Source: Stenotrophomonas rhizophila
Lineage (GTDB): Bacteria > Pseudomonadota > Gammaproteobacteria > Xanthomonadales > Xanthomonadaceae
NCBI RefSeq assembly: GCF_003751305.1
Contig: NZ_RJKV01000001.1
Span: forward strand, 973,586-1,037,585
DNA: 64,000 nt
Reading direction: 5' to 3'
Shown here: positions 9,981-19,090 of the stretch, in pieces
Layout: each line of letters begins with the position of its first letter
Numbering within the stretch: the stretch's first letter is position 1
The notes under the pieces: model-generated
What the model saw: the letters and a program-made list of their open reading frames with translations, nothing else
Told to the model about the DNA's origin: nothing
Databases searched by the model: none
Position numbers and translations under genes: made by a program

Positions 9981-11104
9981 TGCGCGCGTCCCATGGCCTG
10001 AGCCTGCTCGCACTGGCGCTGTTGACCGCCTGCAGGCCGGCAGCCGCGCCCGACGCAGCGGCGCCGGCCCCGGTGGTCGCACCGACCGGCACCGACGCCT
10101 CCACGCCACGTGATGTGGCCACCGTCGCCGAAGCGTTCCTCACTCCGATGACCCCGGACGACAACATCGACTCGCCGGCCAGCTGGACCACGCCCGACGG
10201 CCAGGTCTGGCTGATCGCGACCGCCAAGGCCACCGACAAGCTGGTGGTCTACGACGGGCAGACCGGGGCGAAGCTGCGTGACGTCGGCAGCCTCGGCACC
10301 GCCCCGGGTCAGTTCGATCGCCCCAACGGCATCGCCGTGGTCGATGACCTGGTGCTGATCGTGGAGCGCGACAACCACCGCGTGCAGGTGCTGCAGCTGC
10401 CGGACTTCACCCCGCTGGGCGTGTTCGGCGCCGACGATCTGCGCAAGCCGTACGGGCTGTGGGTGAACAAGCAGGGCAATGGCTACGACGTGTACGTCAC
10501 CGATTCCTACGATGCGGGCGAAGACGCGCAGGGCAACGATGTGCTGCCGCCGCTGGCCGAACTGGACAAGCGCGTGCGTCGTTACGCGGTCACCGTGCAG
10601 GGCGGCAAGGCGCTGGCTGCATTGACGGCCAGTTTCGGTGACACCACCGAGGCCGGCGCGCTGCGCGTGGTCGAATCGATCTGGGGCGACCCGGCCAACG
10701 ACCGCCTCCTGATCGCCGAAGAAGACGAAACCTACGCCAGCGAGTTCAAGGTCTATACGCTGGAAGGCCGCTTCAGCGGCACCACGTTCGGCCGCGATGC
10801 CTTCCAGGCCCAGGCCGAAGGCGTGATGCTGCGCACCTGCGGCAAGGACGGCTGGTGGATCACCACCGAGCAGGGCAAGCAGCGCAGCGTGTTCCATCTG
10901 TTCGACCGGCACAGCCTGAAACATGTCGGTGCATTCCAGGGCAACACGGTGGCCAACACCGACGGCATCTGGTCGATGCAGGCACCGTCCGCGCGCTTCC
11001 CGCATGGCGCGCTCTATGCCGTGCACGATGACCAGGGCGTGGTGGCCTTCGACTGGGCGAGCATCGCCAAGCAGTTGTCGCTGCCGCTGGAGTGTGGCGC
11101 GTGA
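9980..11104 (+). CDS. Beta-propeller phytase-like lipoprotein
   Basis: The 374-residue protein carries a lipoprotein signal ending LALLTAC (Cys at about 18). A repeated beta-propeller pattern follows: GQFDRPNGIAVVDDLVLIVE, DNHRVQVLQLPDFTPLGVFG, KPYGLWVNKQGNGYDVYVTD, EDETYASEFKVYTLEG and GVMLRTCGKDGWWITTE. These acidic propeller blades fit calcium-dependent 3-phytases, which release phosphate from myo-inositol hexakisphosphate. It would be anchored facing the periplasm or cell surface. ATG 9980 overlaps the receptor stop, and GTG of the next gene overlaps its TGA, so the operon is tightly coupled. Phytase activity itself is inferred. Confidence 0.85.
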   Translation: MRASHGLSLLALALLTACRPAAAPDAAAPAPVVAPTGTDASTPRDVATVAEAFLTPMTPDDNIDSPASWTTPDGQVWLIATAKATDKLVVYDGQTGAKLRDVGSLGTAPGQFDRPNGIAVVDDLVLIVERDNHRVQVLQLPDFTPLGVFGADDLRKPYGLWVNKQGNGYDVYVTDSYDAGEDAQGNDVLPPLAELDKRVRRYAVTVQGGKALAALTASFGDTTEAGALRVVESIWGDPANDRLLIAEEDETYASEFKVYTLEGRFSGTTFGRDAFQAQAEGVMLRTCGKDGWWITTEQGKQRSVFHLFDRHSLKHVGAFQGNTVANTDGIWSMQAPSARFPHGALYAVHDDQGVVAFDWASIAKQLSLPLECGA

Positions 11105-12486
11105 GCCGCGTTCCCGCCGCCCTGACCGCGCTGGCGATGGCGCTGCTGCTGTGCAGTGGCAGCGCCCTGGCAAAGAAGGACGCCGGGACCGGTGCCGAGC
11201 CCAACACCCAGGTGCCGGCCGGCAGCCGTCACTACGCGGCGACCGGCTTCCCGGATCGATTGGTCGCCTCGCCGGCGCAGGACGCGGCGCGTGGCTTCTC
11301 GGTTGCGTGGCGGACCGATACCTCGGTCAAGGCCCCGGTGCTGGAATGGGTGCTGGCCGGTGATTCGCCGGATGTGGGGACGCCCACCCGGATCACCGCC
11401 ACCACGCAGGCGCTGACCACCGAGCTGGGCGGGTCCCATCATCACCGTGCCGATGTGACCGGCCTGCAGCCGGACACGCTGTACCTGTGGCGCGTGCAGG
11501 GTCAGAACACCTGGAGTGCCTGGAACCAACTGCGTACCGCCGGCCGCGCCGACCAGCCGCTCACCCTGTTGTATTTTGGCGACACCCAGAACAAGAACCT
11601 CAGCCACGTTTCGCGCGTCATGCGGGCCGGCATCAAGGCCGCCCCGGACGCACGCCTGAGCCTGTTCGCCGGTGACCTGGTCAGCGGCGGCGACGGGCAG
11701 GACGACAGCGAGTGGGGCGAGTGGTTCGCCGCCGCCGGCTGGCTGCCGCAGGAAACCGCCGTGGCCCCGGCGATCGGCAACCATGAGTACTTCGAGGAAT
11801 TCGAAGACACGCCGCAGGAGCGTCGCGTGCTCGGTAGTCACTGGCCGGTGACGTTCGCGCTGCCGCGTAATGGTGTGGACGCCGCGGATACCAGCACCTA
11901 CTGGTTCGACTACCAGGGCGTGCGCATCGCCGTGCTCGACGGCACCTCCGCACTCGATCTCGGCACCGCCAAGGCGCAGGCCGCCTGGCTGGACACGGTG
12001 CTGGCCGATAATCCTCACCCGTGGAGCATCGTGCTGCTGCACCAGCCGTTCTACTCCCCGCGCGAAGGCCGTGAGAACACCGAGCTGCGCGATGTGCTGC
12101 TTCCCGTGGTGCGCCGCCACCAGGTCGATCTGGTGCTGCAGGGGCATGACCACACCTATGGCCGCCGTGGCGAAGGGCAGGGCGCGACGCCGCAGTTCGT
12201 GGTCACCGTGGCCGGGCCGAAGCAGTACCGGCTTTCGGATGAAGCCCGTGCCACCATGGCCCCGGTCGGCGAGGACACCCAGCTGTTCCAGGTGTTGAAG
12301 ATCGATCCGAGCCGCCTGCGTTACGAGGCGCGCACCGTCACCGGCCGCCTGTACGACGGCTTCGAGTTGACACGCGGCGCCGATGGCCGCAAACAGAGAG
12401 CCGAACTGACGCAGGGCCGCATCGCCCCCCGTGACTGCGCGCGCGCCCAGACCCTGAAGGGCCGCGCCGACCGTTGCTGGGAATGA
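11101..12486 (+). CDS. Exported purple-acid-type metallophosphoesterase
   Basis: The 461-residue protein has a signal peptide (LTALAMALLLCSGSALA). A fibronectin-III-like N-terminal domain (VAWRTDTSVKAPVLEW, HRADVTGLQPDTLYLWRVQG) leads into a calcineurin-like domain with all metal motifs: YFGDTQ, LFAGDLVSGGDG, GNHEYF, VLLHQPFYS and LQGHDHTYGRRG. This layout is that of purple acid phosphatases, which remove phosphate from organic esters outside the cytoplasm. GTG 11101 was chosen; it overlaps the phytase stop (GTGA). It would complete dephosphorylation after the phytase. Confidence 0.92.
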   Translation: MSRVPAALTALAMALLLCSGSALAKKDAGTGAEPNTQVPAGSRHYAATGFPDRLVASPAQDAARGFSVAWRTDTSVKAPVLEWVLAGDSPDVGTPTRITATTQALTTELGGSHHHRADVTGLQPDTLYLWRVQGQNTWSAWNQLRTAGRADQPLTLLYFGDTQNKNLSHVSRVMRAGIKAAPDARLSLFAGDLVSGGDGQDDSEWGEWFAAAGWLPQETAVAPAIGNHEYFEEFEDTPQERRVLGSHWPVTFALPRNGVDAADTSTYWFDYQGVRIAVLDGTSALDLGTAKAQAAWLDTVLADNPHPWSIVLLHQPFYSPREGRENTELRDVLLPVVRRHQVDLVLQGHDHTYGRRGEGQGATPQFVVTVAGPKQYRLSDEARATMAPVGEDTQLFQVLKIDPSRLRYEARTVTGRLYDGFELTRGADGRKQRAELTQGRIAPRDCARAQTLKGRADRCWE

Positions 12487-12539
12487 CCGACCGACCGGCT
12501 GGGCCGCTGCGGCGCGCCCGGCCTTCCGTGGAGATCAAG

Positions 12540-13175
12540 ATGATCCATCGCCGTTCCATCGCGCGGGCCGCCTTGGCCACCTCGCTGCTGCTGCTCGCCG
12601 GTGCCAGCGTAGCCGGCAATGCCGTCCTGCACCCCTTCCTCGCCGCGCAGCCGAAGAACGCGCCGGACGAAGTGCATCTGGCCGTGGAGATCCCGGCCGG
12701 CAGCTTCACCAAGTACGAGATCAAGGAAGACGGTCTGGTCCATGTGGACCGCTTCCAGTCCATGCCGGTGGCGTACCCGGCCAACTACGGCTCAATGCCG
12801 CGCACCCTGGCCGGCGACAACGACCCGCTGGATGCGCTGGTGTTGACCCGCGAGCCGCTGCATCCCGGCGTCATCGTGCGGTTCCGCCCGATCGGCTTCC
12901 TGAAGATGGTCGATGACGGCGAGCAGGATGAAAAGGTCATCGGCGTGCCGACCGACAAGATCGATCCCACCTACGCCACCATCCGCGATCTGGACGACCT
13001 GCCGCTGATCGAACGGCAGCGCATCGAAGCCTTCTTCCGCGTCTACAAAGACCTGCCGGCCGGCCGTAATCCGGTCCAGCTCAACGGCTGGGGCAATGCC
13101 GCCGAGGCCAAGGCGCTGATCCGTGCGTCCATGCAGCGCTTCGATGCGCAGCAGCGGCGCGCGAAGGGCGACTGA
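12540..13175 (+). CDS. Exported inorganic pyrophosphatase
   Basis: This is a family I soluble pyrophosphatase (PPi to two Pi) with the signature GDNDPLDALVL (metal Asp residues in DNDPLD), AYPANYGSMPRTL and VGVPTDKIDP-type segments. Unusually it has an N-terminal signal peptide (RAALATSLLLLAGASVAGN), so it should act in the periplasm rather than the cytoplasm. Its position as last gene of the receptor-phytase-phosphatase operon suggests that it scavenges extracellular pyrophosphate. ATG 12540 is used; a GTG four codons upstream is possible. Total length is 211 residues. Confidence 0.93.
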   Translation: MIHRRSIARAALATSLLLLAGASVAGNAVLHPFLAAQPKNAPDEVHLAVEIPAGSFTKYEIKEDGLVHVDRFQSMPVAYPANYGSMPRTLAGDNDPLDALVLTREPLHPGVIVRFRPIGFLKMVDDGEQDEKVIGVPTDKIDPTYATIRDLDDLPLIERQRIEAFFRVYKDLPAGRNPVQLNGWGNAAEAKALIRASMQRFDAQQRRAKGD

Positions 13176-13199
13176 TCAGCCACGTGCCATCCCGGGCGA

Positions 13200-13526
13200 T
13201 CACGCCCGGCCCGCAGTTGCCTTCTGCAGCCGCCGCAGGAACACGGCCATCTCCTTGACCGCCTGTTTGTCGCCGTTGGCCCCGGCGACAGTACTACCTT
13301 CCTGCCAAGCCTGTGCCGCCGCGTCGGTATCGCCTGCGGCCAGCTGCGCCTTGCCCAGCCATTTCCAGCCCGCCGAATAGCGCGGATCCTGCGCGACACA
13401 GTGCTGCAGATGGATGACCGCCTCCGCGGTGTCACCCGCGTCGAGCAGGGCCTTGCCCAGGCCGAAGCGGAGCAGGGCGCTGTCGCGACCCCGCTCGAGC
13501 AGGCGTTGCAGTGCGGGGATATCCAT
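13200..13526 (-). CDS. Small TPR-repeat protein
   Basis: The 108-residue protein has about two and a half tetratricopeptide repeats, seen in SALLRFGLGKALLDAGDTAEAVIHLQ, QDPRYSAGWKWLGKAQLAAGDTDAAAQAW and AVKEMAVFLRRLQ. No signal or membrane segment is present. TPRs mediate protein-protein contacts; the partner is unknown. It follows sod on the minus strand with 32 bases between them and may share its transcript. Confidence 0.85.
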   Translation of the reverse strand: MDIPALQRLLERGRDSALLRFGLGKALLDAGDTAEAVIHLQHCVAQDPRYSAGWKWLGKAQLAAGDTDAAAQAWQEGSTVAGANGDKQAVKEMAVFLRRLQKATAGRA

Positions 13527-13558
13527 CGGATGCGTCTACCGTGCAGGGCCCGCGTCCA

Positions 13559-14188
<630 letters not shown>

Positions 14189-14356
14189 GTGCATCTCCAG
14201 AGGGGAAGCGGGAGGGAGGACGCCACGATAGAACCTCAAGCATGATTGAGGTCAAGCGCGGCGATGTGGAACAGTGCGGGCCATCCACGCGCGATCGCTG
14301 CCTCTCCTTCACCTGCACTGGCTATCATTGCCCTTCGAATCTTCCGGGGTAGTCTC

Positions 14357-15772
14357 GTGTCGGTAGCGTTGGTGTGGTTTCGCCGTGACCTGCGGTTGCA
14401 GGACAACCCGGCCCTGCAGGCCGCTCTGGATGCCGGCCATGTGCCGGTGCCGGTCTACATCCACGCGCCACACGAAGAAGGCGACTGGGCGCCCGGTGGC
14501 GCGTCGAACACCTGGCTGCATCGCTCGTTGGCCGCGCTCGACACGGACCTCCGCGAGCGCGGCTCGTCGCTGGTGCTGCGCCAAGGCGACAGTCAGGCAC
14601 AGCTGCAGCAGCTGATCGAGCAGACCGGTGCGGTCGCGGTGTACTGGAACCGCAAGTACGAGCCGGCCACGCAGCCGCGCGATGCGAAAATCAAACGGGA
14701 GCTGCGCGAGCAGGGCATCGAGGCCGAAAGCCACAACGGCAGCCTGATGTTCGAACCGTGGGACGTAGCGACCCAGCAGGGCGGGCCGTACAAGGTGTTC
14801 ACCCCGTTCTGGCGCAATGCGCTGACCCGTCTGCAGTTGCCGGCCCCGACCCGCTTGCCCGAGCGGCTGCCCGCGCACAGCGCCAGCGGCGAGAGTCTCG
14901 ACACGCTTGGCCTGGCACCGTCGATTCCGTGGGATCGACAGTTCTGGGACCATTGGCAACCGGGCGAGGCGGGCGCGCACGAGGCGCTGACCGTCTTCAT
15001 CGATGGGGCGCTCAACGGCTATCGCGAGCAGCGTGATCTACCAGACCGGGTCGGCACCTCGCTGCTGTCGCCGCACCTGCATTTTGGCGAGATCGCCCCG
15101 TGGCAGATCGCGCGCCGGCTGCAGGGCGAGCGCAGTGCCAGCCGCGATGCCGATATCGACGGCTACATCCGCGAGCTGGGCTGGCGCGAGTTCTCCTACC
15201 ACCTGCTGCATCACTTCCCGCAGACCCCGGAGCACAACCTCAATCCACGCTTCGATCAGTTCCAGTGGGCCACACCGGACCCGGCGGCATTGCAGGCGTG
15301 GCAGCAGGGCCGCACCGGCATCCCGATCGTTGATGCCGGCCTGCGCGAGCTGTGGGCCACCGGCTACATGCACAACCGCGTGCGCATGATCGTCGCCAGC
15401 TACCTGTGCAAGCACATGCGCCAGCATTGGCGCGAAGGTGCACGCTGGTTCTGGGACACGCTGGTCGATGCAGACCTGGCCAACAACACCATGGGCTGGC
15501 AATGGGTTGCCGGCACCGGTGCGGATGCGGCGCCGTACTTCCGGATTTTCAACCCGGTCACGCAGTCGCAGAAGTTCGACCCGCAAGCGCGCTACATCGC
15601 GCGCTGGGTGCCGGAACTGGAAGCGCTTCCGTTGAAGGCACGCTTCGCACCGTGGCAATCGCCGCAGTTGCTGGCCGAGCTCGCACCGGGCTACCCGGCA
15701 TTGCCACTGGTGGATCTGAGCGAGGGTCGGGATGCCGCGTTGGCAGCGTATCGGCATACCGGCGGGGCGTGA
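14357..15772 (+). CDS. phrB: Deoxyribodipyrimidine photolyase
   Basis: Photolyase repairs UV-induced pyrimidine dimers using blue light, FAD and an antenna chromophore. The 471-residue protein starts VSVALVWFRRDLRLQDNPAL (GTG 14357), typical of class I enzymes. Its FAD-binding C-terminal half includes GWREFSYHLLHHFPQTP, WQQGRTGIPIVDAGLRELWA, GYMHNRVRMIVASYLCKHM and DADLANNTMGWQWVAGTGAD. The C-terminal FNPVTQSQKFDP segment is also conserved. It is a single gene, divergent from sod. Confidence 0.96.
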   Translation: MSVALVWFRRDLRLQDNPALQAALDAGHVPVPVYIHAPHEEGDWAPGGASNTWLHRSLAALDTDLRERGSSLVLRQGDSQAQLQQLIEQTGAVAVYWNRKYEPATQPRDAKIKRELREQGIEAESHNGSLMFEPWDVATQQGGPYKVFTPFWRNALTRLQLPAPTRLPERLPAHSASGESLDTLGLAPSIPWDRQFWDHWQPGEAGAHEALTVFIDGALNGYREQRDLPDRVGTSLLSPHLHFGEIAPWQIARRLQGERSASRDADIDGYIRELGWREFSYHLLHHFPQTPEHNLNPRFDQFQWATPDPAALQAWQQGRTGIPIVDAGLRELWATGYMHNRVRMIVASYLCKHMRQHWREGARWFWDTLVDADLANNTMGWQWVAGTGADAAPYFRIFNPVTQSQKFDPQARYIARWVPELEALPLKARFAPWQSPQLLAELAPGYPALPLVDLSEGRDAALAAYRHTGGA

Positions 15773-15923
15773 CCGGCGTCCCGGAAAGGTCGCTTTCGCC
15801 GTAACCGTTTACCTGAACAGGGAGCTGCCGGGCGTGCCATTCATCATGCCGGCATCGCGTTCGGCTGTTTATGCTCTTCACCGCCCGCACGCCGGCGCCG
15901 TCCGGTAACCAAGGAGAAACCTC

Positions 15924-16619
15924 ATGATTCGACCCGCAACCCGCAACGTGGCCTTGGCCCTGATGACTGCTGCCGCCCTGACGGCCTGCGCCACCGGTGG
16001 CTCCTACGTGCAGAGTGACCAGTACGGCAACCCCGTCGAACAGCAGAACCGTACCGGCCGCAATGCCCTGATCGGTACCGCCGTCGGCGTCGCTGCCGGC
16101 CTGCTCAGCGGCAACAGCGCCACCGAACGCCGCCAGCACGCCATGATCGGTGCCGGTATCGGTGCACTCAGCGGCGCGGCCGTGGGCCAGTACCAGGACC
16201 GCCAGGAACGCGCGCTGCGCGAACGTACCGCCAACACCGGTATCGACGTCTCCCGTAATGGCGACAACCTGGTCCTGAACCTGCCGGACGGCATCACCTT
16301 CGATTTCGGCAAGTCCACGCTGAAGCCGCAGTTCTACGGTTCGCTCAACGGCGTGGCCAGCACGCTGGCCGAGTACAACCAGACCATCATCGAAGTGGTC
16401 GGCCACACCGACAGCATCGGCAGCGACGCGGTCAACAACCGCCTGTCCAAGGAACGCGCCGACTCCGTCGCCGCCTACCTGGCCGGCCAGGGTGTGCAGC
16501 GCGCCCGCATTGAGACCCTGGGTGCCGGCAAGGCCTACCCGATTGCCGACAACAACACCGATGCCGGCCGCGCGCAGAACCGCCGCGTCGAGATCCGTGT
16601 GATTCCCTTGCAGCAATAA
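15924..16619 (+). CDS. OmpA-family lipoprotein with glycine zipper (YiaD-like)
   Basis: The 231-residue protein has a lipobox (ALTAC, Cys22), then a glycine-zipper segment (NALIGTAVGVAAGLLSGNS, HAMIGAGIGALSGAAVGQ). It ends in an OmpA-like peptidoglycan-binding domain with ITFDFGKSTLKPQ, VVGHTDSIGSDAVNNRLSKERA, VAAYLAGQGV and NRRVEIRVIP. Such proteins tether the outer membrane to peptidoglycan. A good ribosome site (AAGGAG) precedes the ATG. Several hairpins, the last with a T run, follow the stop. Confidence 0.93.
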   Translation: MIRPATRNVALALMTAAALTACATGGSYVQSDQYGNPVEQQNRTGRNALIGTAVGVAAGLLSGNSATERRQHAMIGAGIGALSGAAVGQYQDRQERALRERTANTGIDVSRNGDNLVLNLPDGITFDFGKSTLKPQFYGSLNGVASTLAEYNQTIIEVVGHTDSIGSDAVNNRLSKERADSVAAYLAGQGVQRARIETLGAGKAYPIADNNTDAGRAQNRRVEIRVIPLQQ

Positions 16620-16671
16620 CAGCGCGCCAGCGCGCTGTTATTGCGTGTTGCGAGCCCAGGTTCGCAACACG

Positions 16672-16701
16672 AAAATGCCGCCCTTACAGGCGGCATTTTT
16701 T
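16672..16701 (+). terminator. Intrinsic terminator after the OmpA-family lipoprotein
   Basis: ATGCCGCC (16675-16682) pairs with GGCGGCAT (16689-16696), followed by T6. Two further hairpins without T runs lie between it and the stop codon (16619-16639 and 16647-16670). Confidence 0.9.
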
Positions 16702-16726
16702 GTAGGTACCGGCCGCTGGCCGGTAC
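16702..16726 (+). repeat. SMAG-type GTAG palindromic repeat
   Basis: GTAG followed by the stem GTACCGGCC-GCT-GGCCGGTAC. It sits immediately after the terminator of the OmpA-family gene. Confidence 0.75.
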
Positions 16727-16776
16727 GCCCGGAACAACTCCGTCCGCTCGCACACCCACACGACCGCACCGCCCAA

Positions 16777-16810
16777 ACGACAACGCCGCCCAAGGGCGGC
16801 GTTGTCGTTC
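16777..16810 (-). terminator. Hairpin terminator candidate after smeRv
   Basis: A perfect 14-bp stem, ACGACAACGCCGCC with GGCGGCGTTGTCGT, has a four-base loop and sits 34 bases after the smeRv stop. Only a short GTTTG follows on the minus strand, so termination strength is uncertain. It may act for both directions. Confidence 0.6.
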
Positions 16811-16843
16811 ATACGGCACTTCGCTGATGAAGCATCGACAGCA

Positions 16844-17866
16844 TTACCCCGCGGTCACCGTCTCCAGAATCCGCTTCCCGGCCGCCTGCAGCTCCGTTTC
16901 CACCTGGGTCTGCTGCTGCTTGGCCAGCTTCGCGGCCGGGCACTGGGCCAGCATGTAGTTGGCGTCGAAGTTCATCTTCTCGACCAGGAAATCGACGAAC
17001 GCGCGCACCTTTGGCGAGACCAGCCGGCCGCCTGCGAACACCGCGTTGAAGTCCACTTCCGGCCCGGTCCAGCCGGCGAGCACGCGGCGCACCATCCCCG
17101 ATTCAACGAACGGCTTGGCCATCACGTCACCGGTCAACAGCAACCCTTCGCCGCACACCAGTGCACCGTTCAACGCGGACGGATCATTGGCCACCAGCAG
17201 CGGATTCACCGGGAAATCGAGCAGCTCGCCCCCGTTCTCGCCCAACTGCCAGAAGAAGCGGTTGTTGTTGAGGTTGCGCGCTTTGCGCATGGCCAGGATG
17301 CGGTGGAACTGCAGCTCATCCGGATGCAGCGGCTCGCCGTAGCGTTCGATGTAGGCCGGGCTGGCGAATACCTGCGTGCGCAGGCTGCCAAGCTTGCGTG
17401 CGACCAGGTTGGAGTCGGGCAGGGTGCCCACGCGCAGCGCAAGATCCGCTTCACCGGCGATCAGGTCGAGCTTCTCGTTGCCAAGATGCATGTCCAGCTG
17501 GATTTCCGGGTACTGCGCATGGAACTGGCCGAGCAGCGGTGCAATCCAGGTGATGCCGATCGAGTAGGGCACGGTGAAGCGCAGCCAGCCGCGCGGGCCG
17601 GACTGCAGCTGGTTGACCGCGCCTTCGGCTTCTTCGAGCTCCCGTGCGATGCGCTGGCAATGCTCGTGATAGACCGAGCCCGCTTCGGTAAGGCCGAGGC
17701 GGCGGGTGGTCCGGTGCAGCAGGCGCGCGCCGAGGCGCGTTTCCAGTTCCTGCACTTTGCGGCTGACCGTCGTCTTGGGCAGCCCCAGAGCAGTGGCGGC
17801 GGCAATGAAACTGCCTTGCTCGACCACTTTGACGAAGATCAGCGTGTCGTTGAGATCGTGGGCCAT
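16844..17866 (-). CDS. smeRv: LysR-type regulator SmeRv of the smeVWX operon
   Basis: The 340-residue protein has an N-terminal winged helix-turn-helix (FVKVVEQGSFIAAATALGLP, TTVSRKVQELETRLGARLLH, LTEAG) and a substrate-binding domain (GWLRFTVPYSIG, LALRVGTLPDSNLVARKLG). It is divergent from the smeU1-V-W-U2-X genes, as SmeRv is in S. maltophilia. Published work there ties smeRv alterations to overexpression of the pump and to quinolone and chloramphenicol resistance. ATG 17866 was chosen; a TTG four codons upstream is less likely. Identity rests on gene order plus family. Confidence 0.9.
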   Translation of the reverse strand: MAHDLNDTLIFVKVVEQGSFIAAATALGLPKTTVSRKVQELETRLGARLLHRTTRRLGLTEAGSVYHEHCQRIARELEEAEGAVNQLQSGPRGWLRFTVPYSIGITWIAPLLGQFHAQYPEIQLDMHLGNEKLDLIAGEADLALRVGTLPDSNLVARKLGSLRTQVFASPAYIERYGEPLHPDELQFHRILAMRKARNLNNNRFFWQLGENGGELLDFPVNPLLVANDPSALNGALVCGEGLLLTGDVMAKPFVESGMVRRVLAGWTGPEVDFNAVFAGGRLVSPKVRAFVDFLVEKMNFDANYMLAQCPAAKLAKQQQTQVETELQAAGKRILETVTAG

Positions 17867-17944
17867 GACGGGATCCAAGGTCGGGGGAGGAGAGAGTGCC
17901 GCAAATGATTGTGCCGGGCACGGGATGATTATTCCCCTAAATCC

Positions 17945-17976
17945 GGACTAATCAAGGGGGAGTTTGAGGACTAATC
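17945..17976 (+). promoter_or_regulatory. Direct repeat GGACTAATC in the smeRv-smeU1 gap
   Basis: GGACTAATC occurs at 17945-17953 and again, identical, at 17968-17976. The 23-base spacing is about two helical turns. It lies about 80 bases upstream of the smeRv start and 257 upstream of smeU1. It is a candidate SmeRv (LysR) operator or other regulator site. Confidence 0.5.
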
Positions 17977-18008
17977 TGGCGCCATTCCAGATATGAAGGA
18001 CGACAACC

Positions 18009-18236
18009 ATGTGGTTGCGGAACATTCTTGGCCGCCTGCGTAGCGGCCCAAACGCCCCGCTGGACCTGGCGCTGACCGTGGAACCCCGCTTGGGGTCCCT
18101 GTCCCGCAAGGCTTTCCGGGAATTCACGCCGCCTGCCAACATGCAGCGTGGCGGCAGCATTCGCCTTGGCGCCCGTGGCGGTGACCGACTGGGCCGAATT
18201 GGGATTATCCCGGCGACGGGAGTGAAAGTCCCATGA
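18009..18236 (+). CDS. Possible 75-residue leader ORF upstream of smeU1
   Basis: An ATG at 18009, preceded by AAGGACGACAACC, opens 75 codons rich in Arg, Gly and Pro with no recognisable domain. Its TGA overlaps the smeU1 ATG by four bases (ATGA), the usual sign of translational coupling, and smeU1 has no strong ribosome site of its own. It could be a translated leader or chance; high GC makes open frames common here. It fills most of the 366-bp gap between smeRv and smeU1. Confidence 0.3.
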   Translation: MWLRNILGRLRSGPNAPLDLALTVEPRLGSLSRKAFREFTPPANMQRGGSIRLGARGGDRLGRIGIIPATGVKVP

Positions 18237-19006
18237 ATGGGACATTGGCCCCCGAAGTGCTGGTGCTCGGTGGCACCGGCAGCGTGGGCCAGGGCATCGT
18301 GGCTGCGCTGCTGGAGGCCGGAAGCCCCGTGCTGGTGGTCGGCCGCGATCCCGCACGGCTGACCGCGCTGCAGGAGCAGTTCGCCGATGAGCCCGGGCTG
18401 GAAGTGCTGCTCGGCTCGTTGGGCGATGACGGCTCGGCGCGCACCGTGGCCCAGCGCCTGGCCGGGCGTCGGCGCACGCTGGCGGCCGTGGTCGATGCGA
18501 TGGGCGGCCCGTACAACCGCGGCCGCGTGACCGACCGCAGCGGCGATGCGCTGCTGCAGGCGCTGCAGGCCGATGTGATGCCACATGTGCACGCCGGTCG
18601 GCATCTGCTGCCGCTGCTGCGTGGTGGCGCGCAGACGCGACGCTATGTGCTCGTCGGCGGCCCGGCCGGGTTCAAGCCGTGGGCCGGGCACGGTGAATCT
18701 TCCATCACCATGTCGGCCACGCGCATGTACGCGCAGGTGCTCCACCAGGAAGCCCAGGCGCTGGGCGTGCGCGCGCAGATGCTGGAAGTGTCCGACCCGG
18801 TCTGTACTCCCGCCAATGCAGCCAAAGCCTGCATCGAATGGCCGAGCGCGCTGCTGGTCGGCCGTCGCGTGGTCTCCCTGCTCGACAACTGCGCCGACAA
18901 CCGCGCCATCGTCCGCTGCGACGCGCGAGATGCCGAACTGCCGCGCGGACTGCTGCATCTGGATTGGCCTCCCTCGCTGTCGCGCAACACCGCCGGCACC
19001 GCTTGA
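18233..19006 (+). CDS. smeU1: Short-chain dehydrogenase-like protein SmeU1
   Basis: The 257-residue protein has a Rossmann start (VLVLGGTGSVGQGIVAALLE) and VVGRDPARL, and resembles NAD(P)-dependent short-chain dehydrogenases. The usual YxxxK catalytic pair is not obvious: the region reads MSATRMYAQVLHQEAQ, so activity is uncertain. It is the first gene of the smeU1-V-W-U2-X efflux operon of S. maltophilia, whose dehydrogenases have no firmly established role. smeV follows 84 bases later. Confidence 0.87.
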   Translation: MNGTLAPEVLVLGGTGSVGQGIVAALLEAGSPVLVVGRDPARLTALQEQFADEPGLEVLLGSLGDDGSARTVAQRLAGRRRTLAAVVDAMGGPYNRGRVTDRSGDALLQALQADVMPHVHAGRHLLPLLRGGAQTRRYVLVGGPAGFKPWAGHGESSITMSATRMYAQVLHQEAQALGVRAQMLEVSDPVCTPANAAKACIEWPSALLVGRRVVSLLDNCADNRAIVRCDARDAELPRGLLHLDWPPSLSRNTAGTA

Positions 19007-19090
19007 CCTTCACCTAGGTTCAGGTCCCAGGCTACGCCCCCACGTCGCCCCGTCTCTTCGATTTCCCTGTATCACCACCCCTACGTACGG

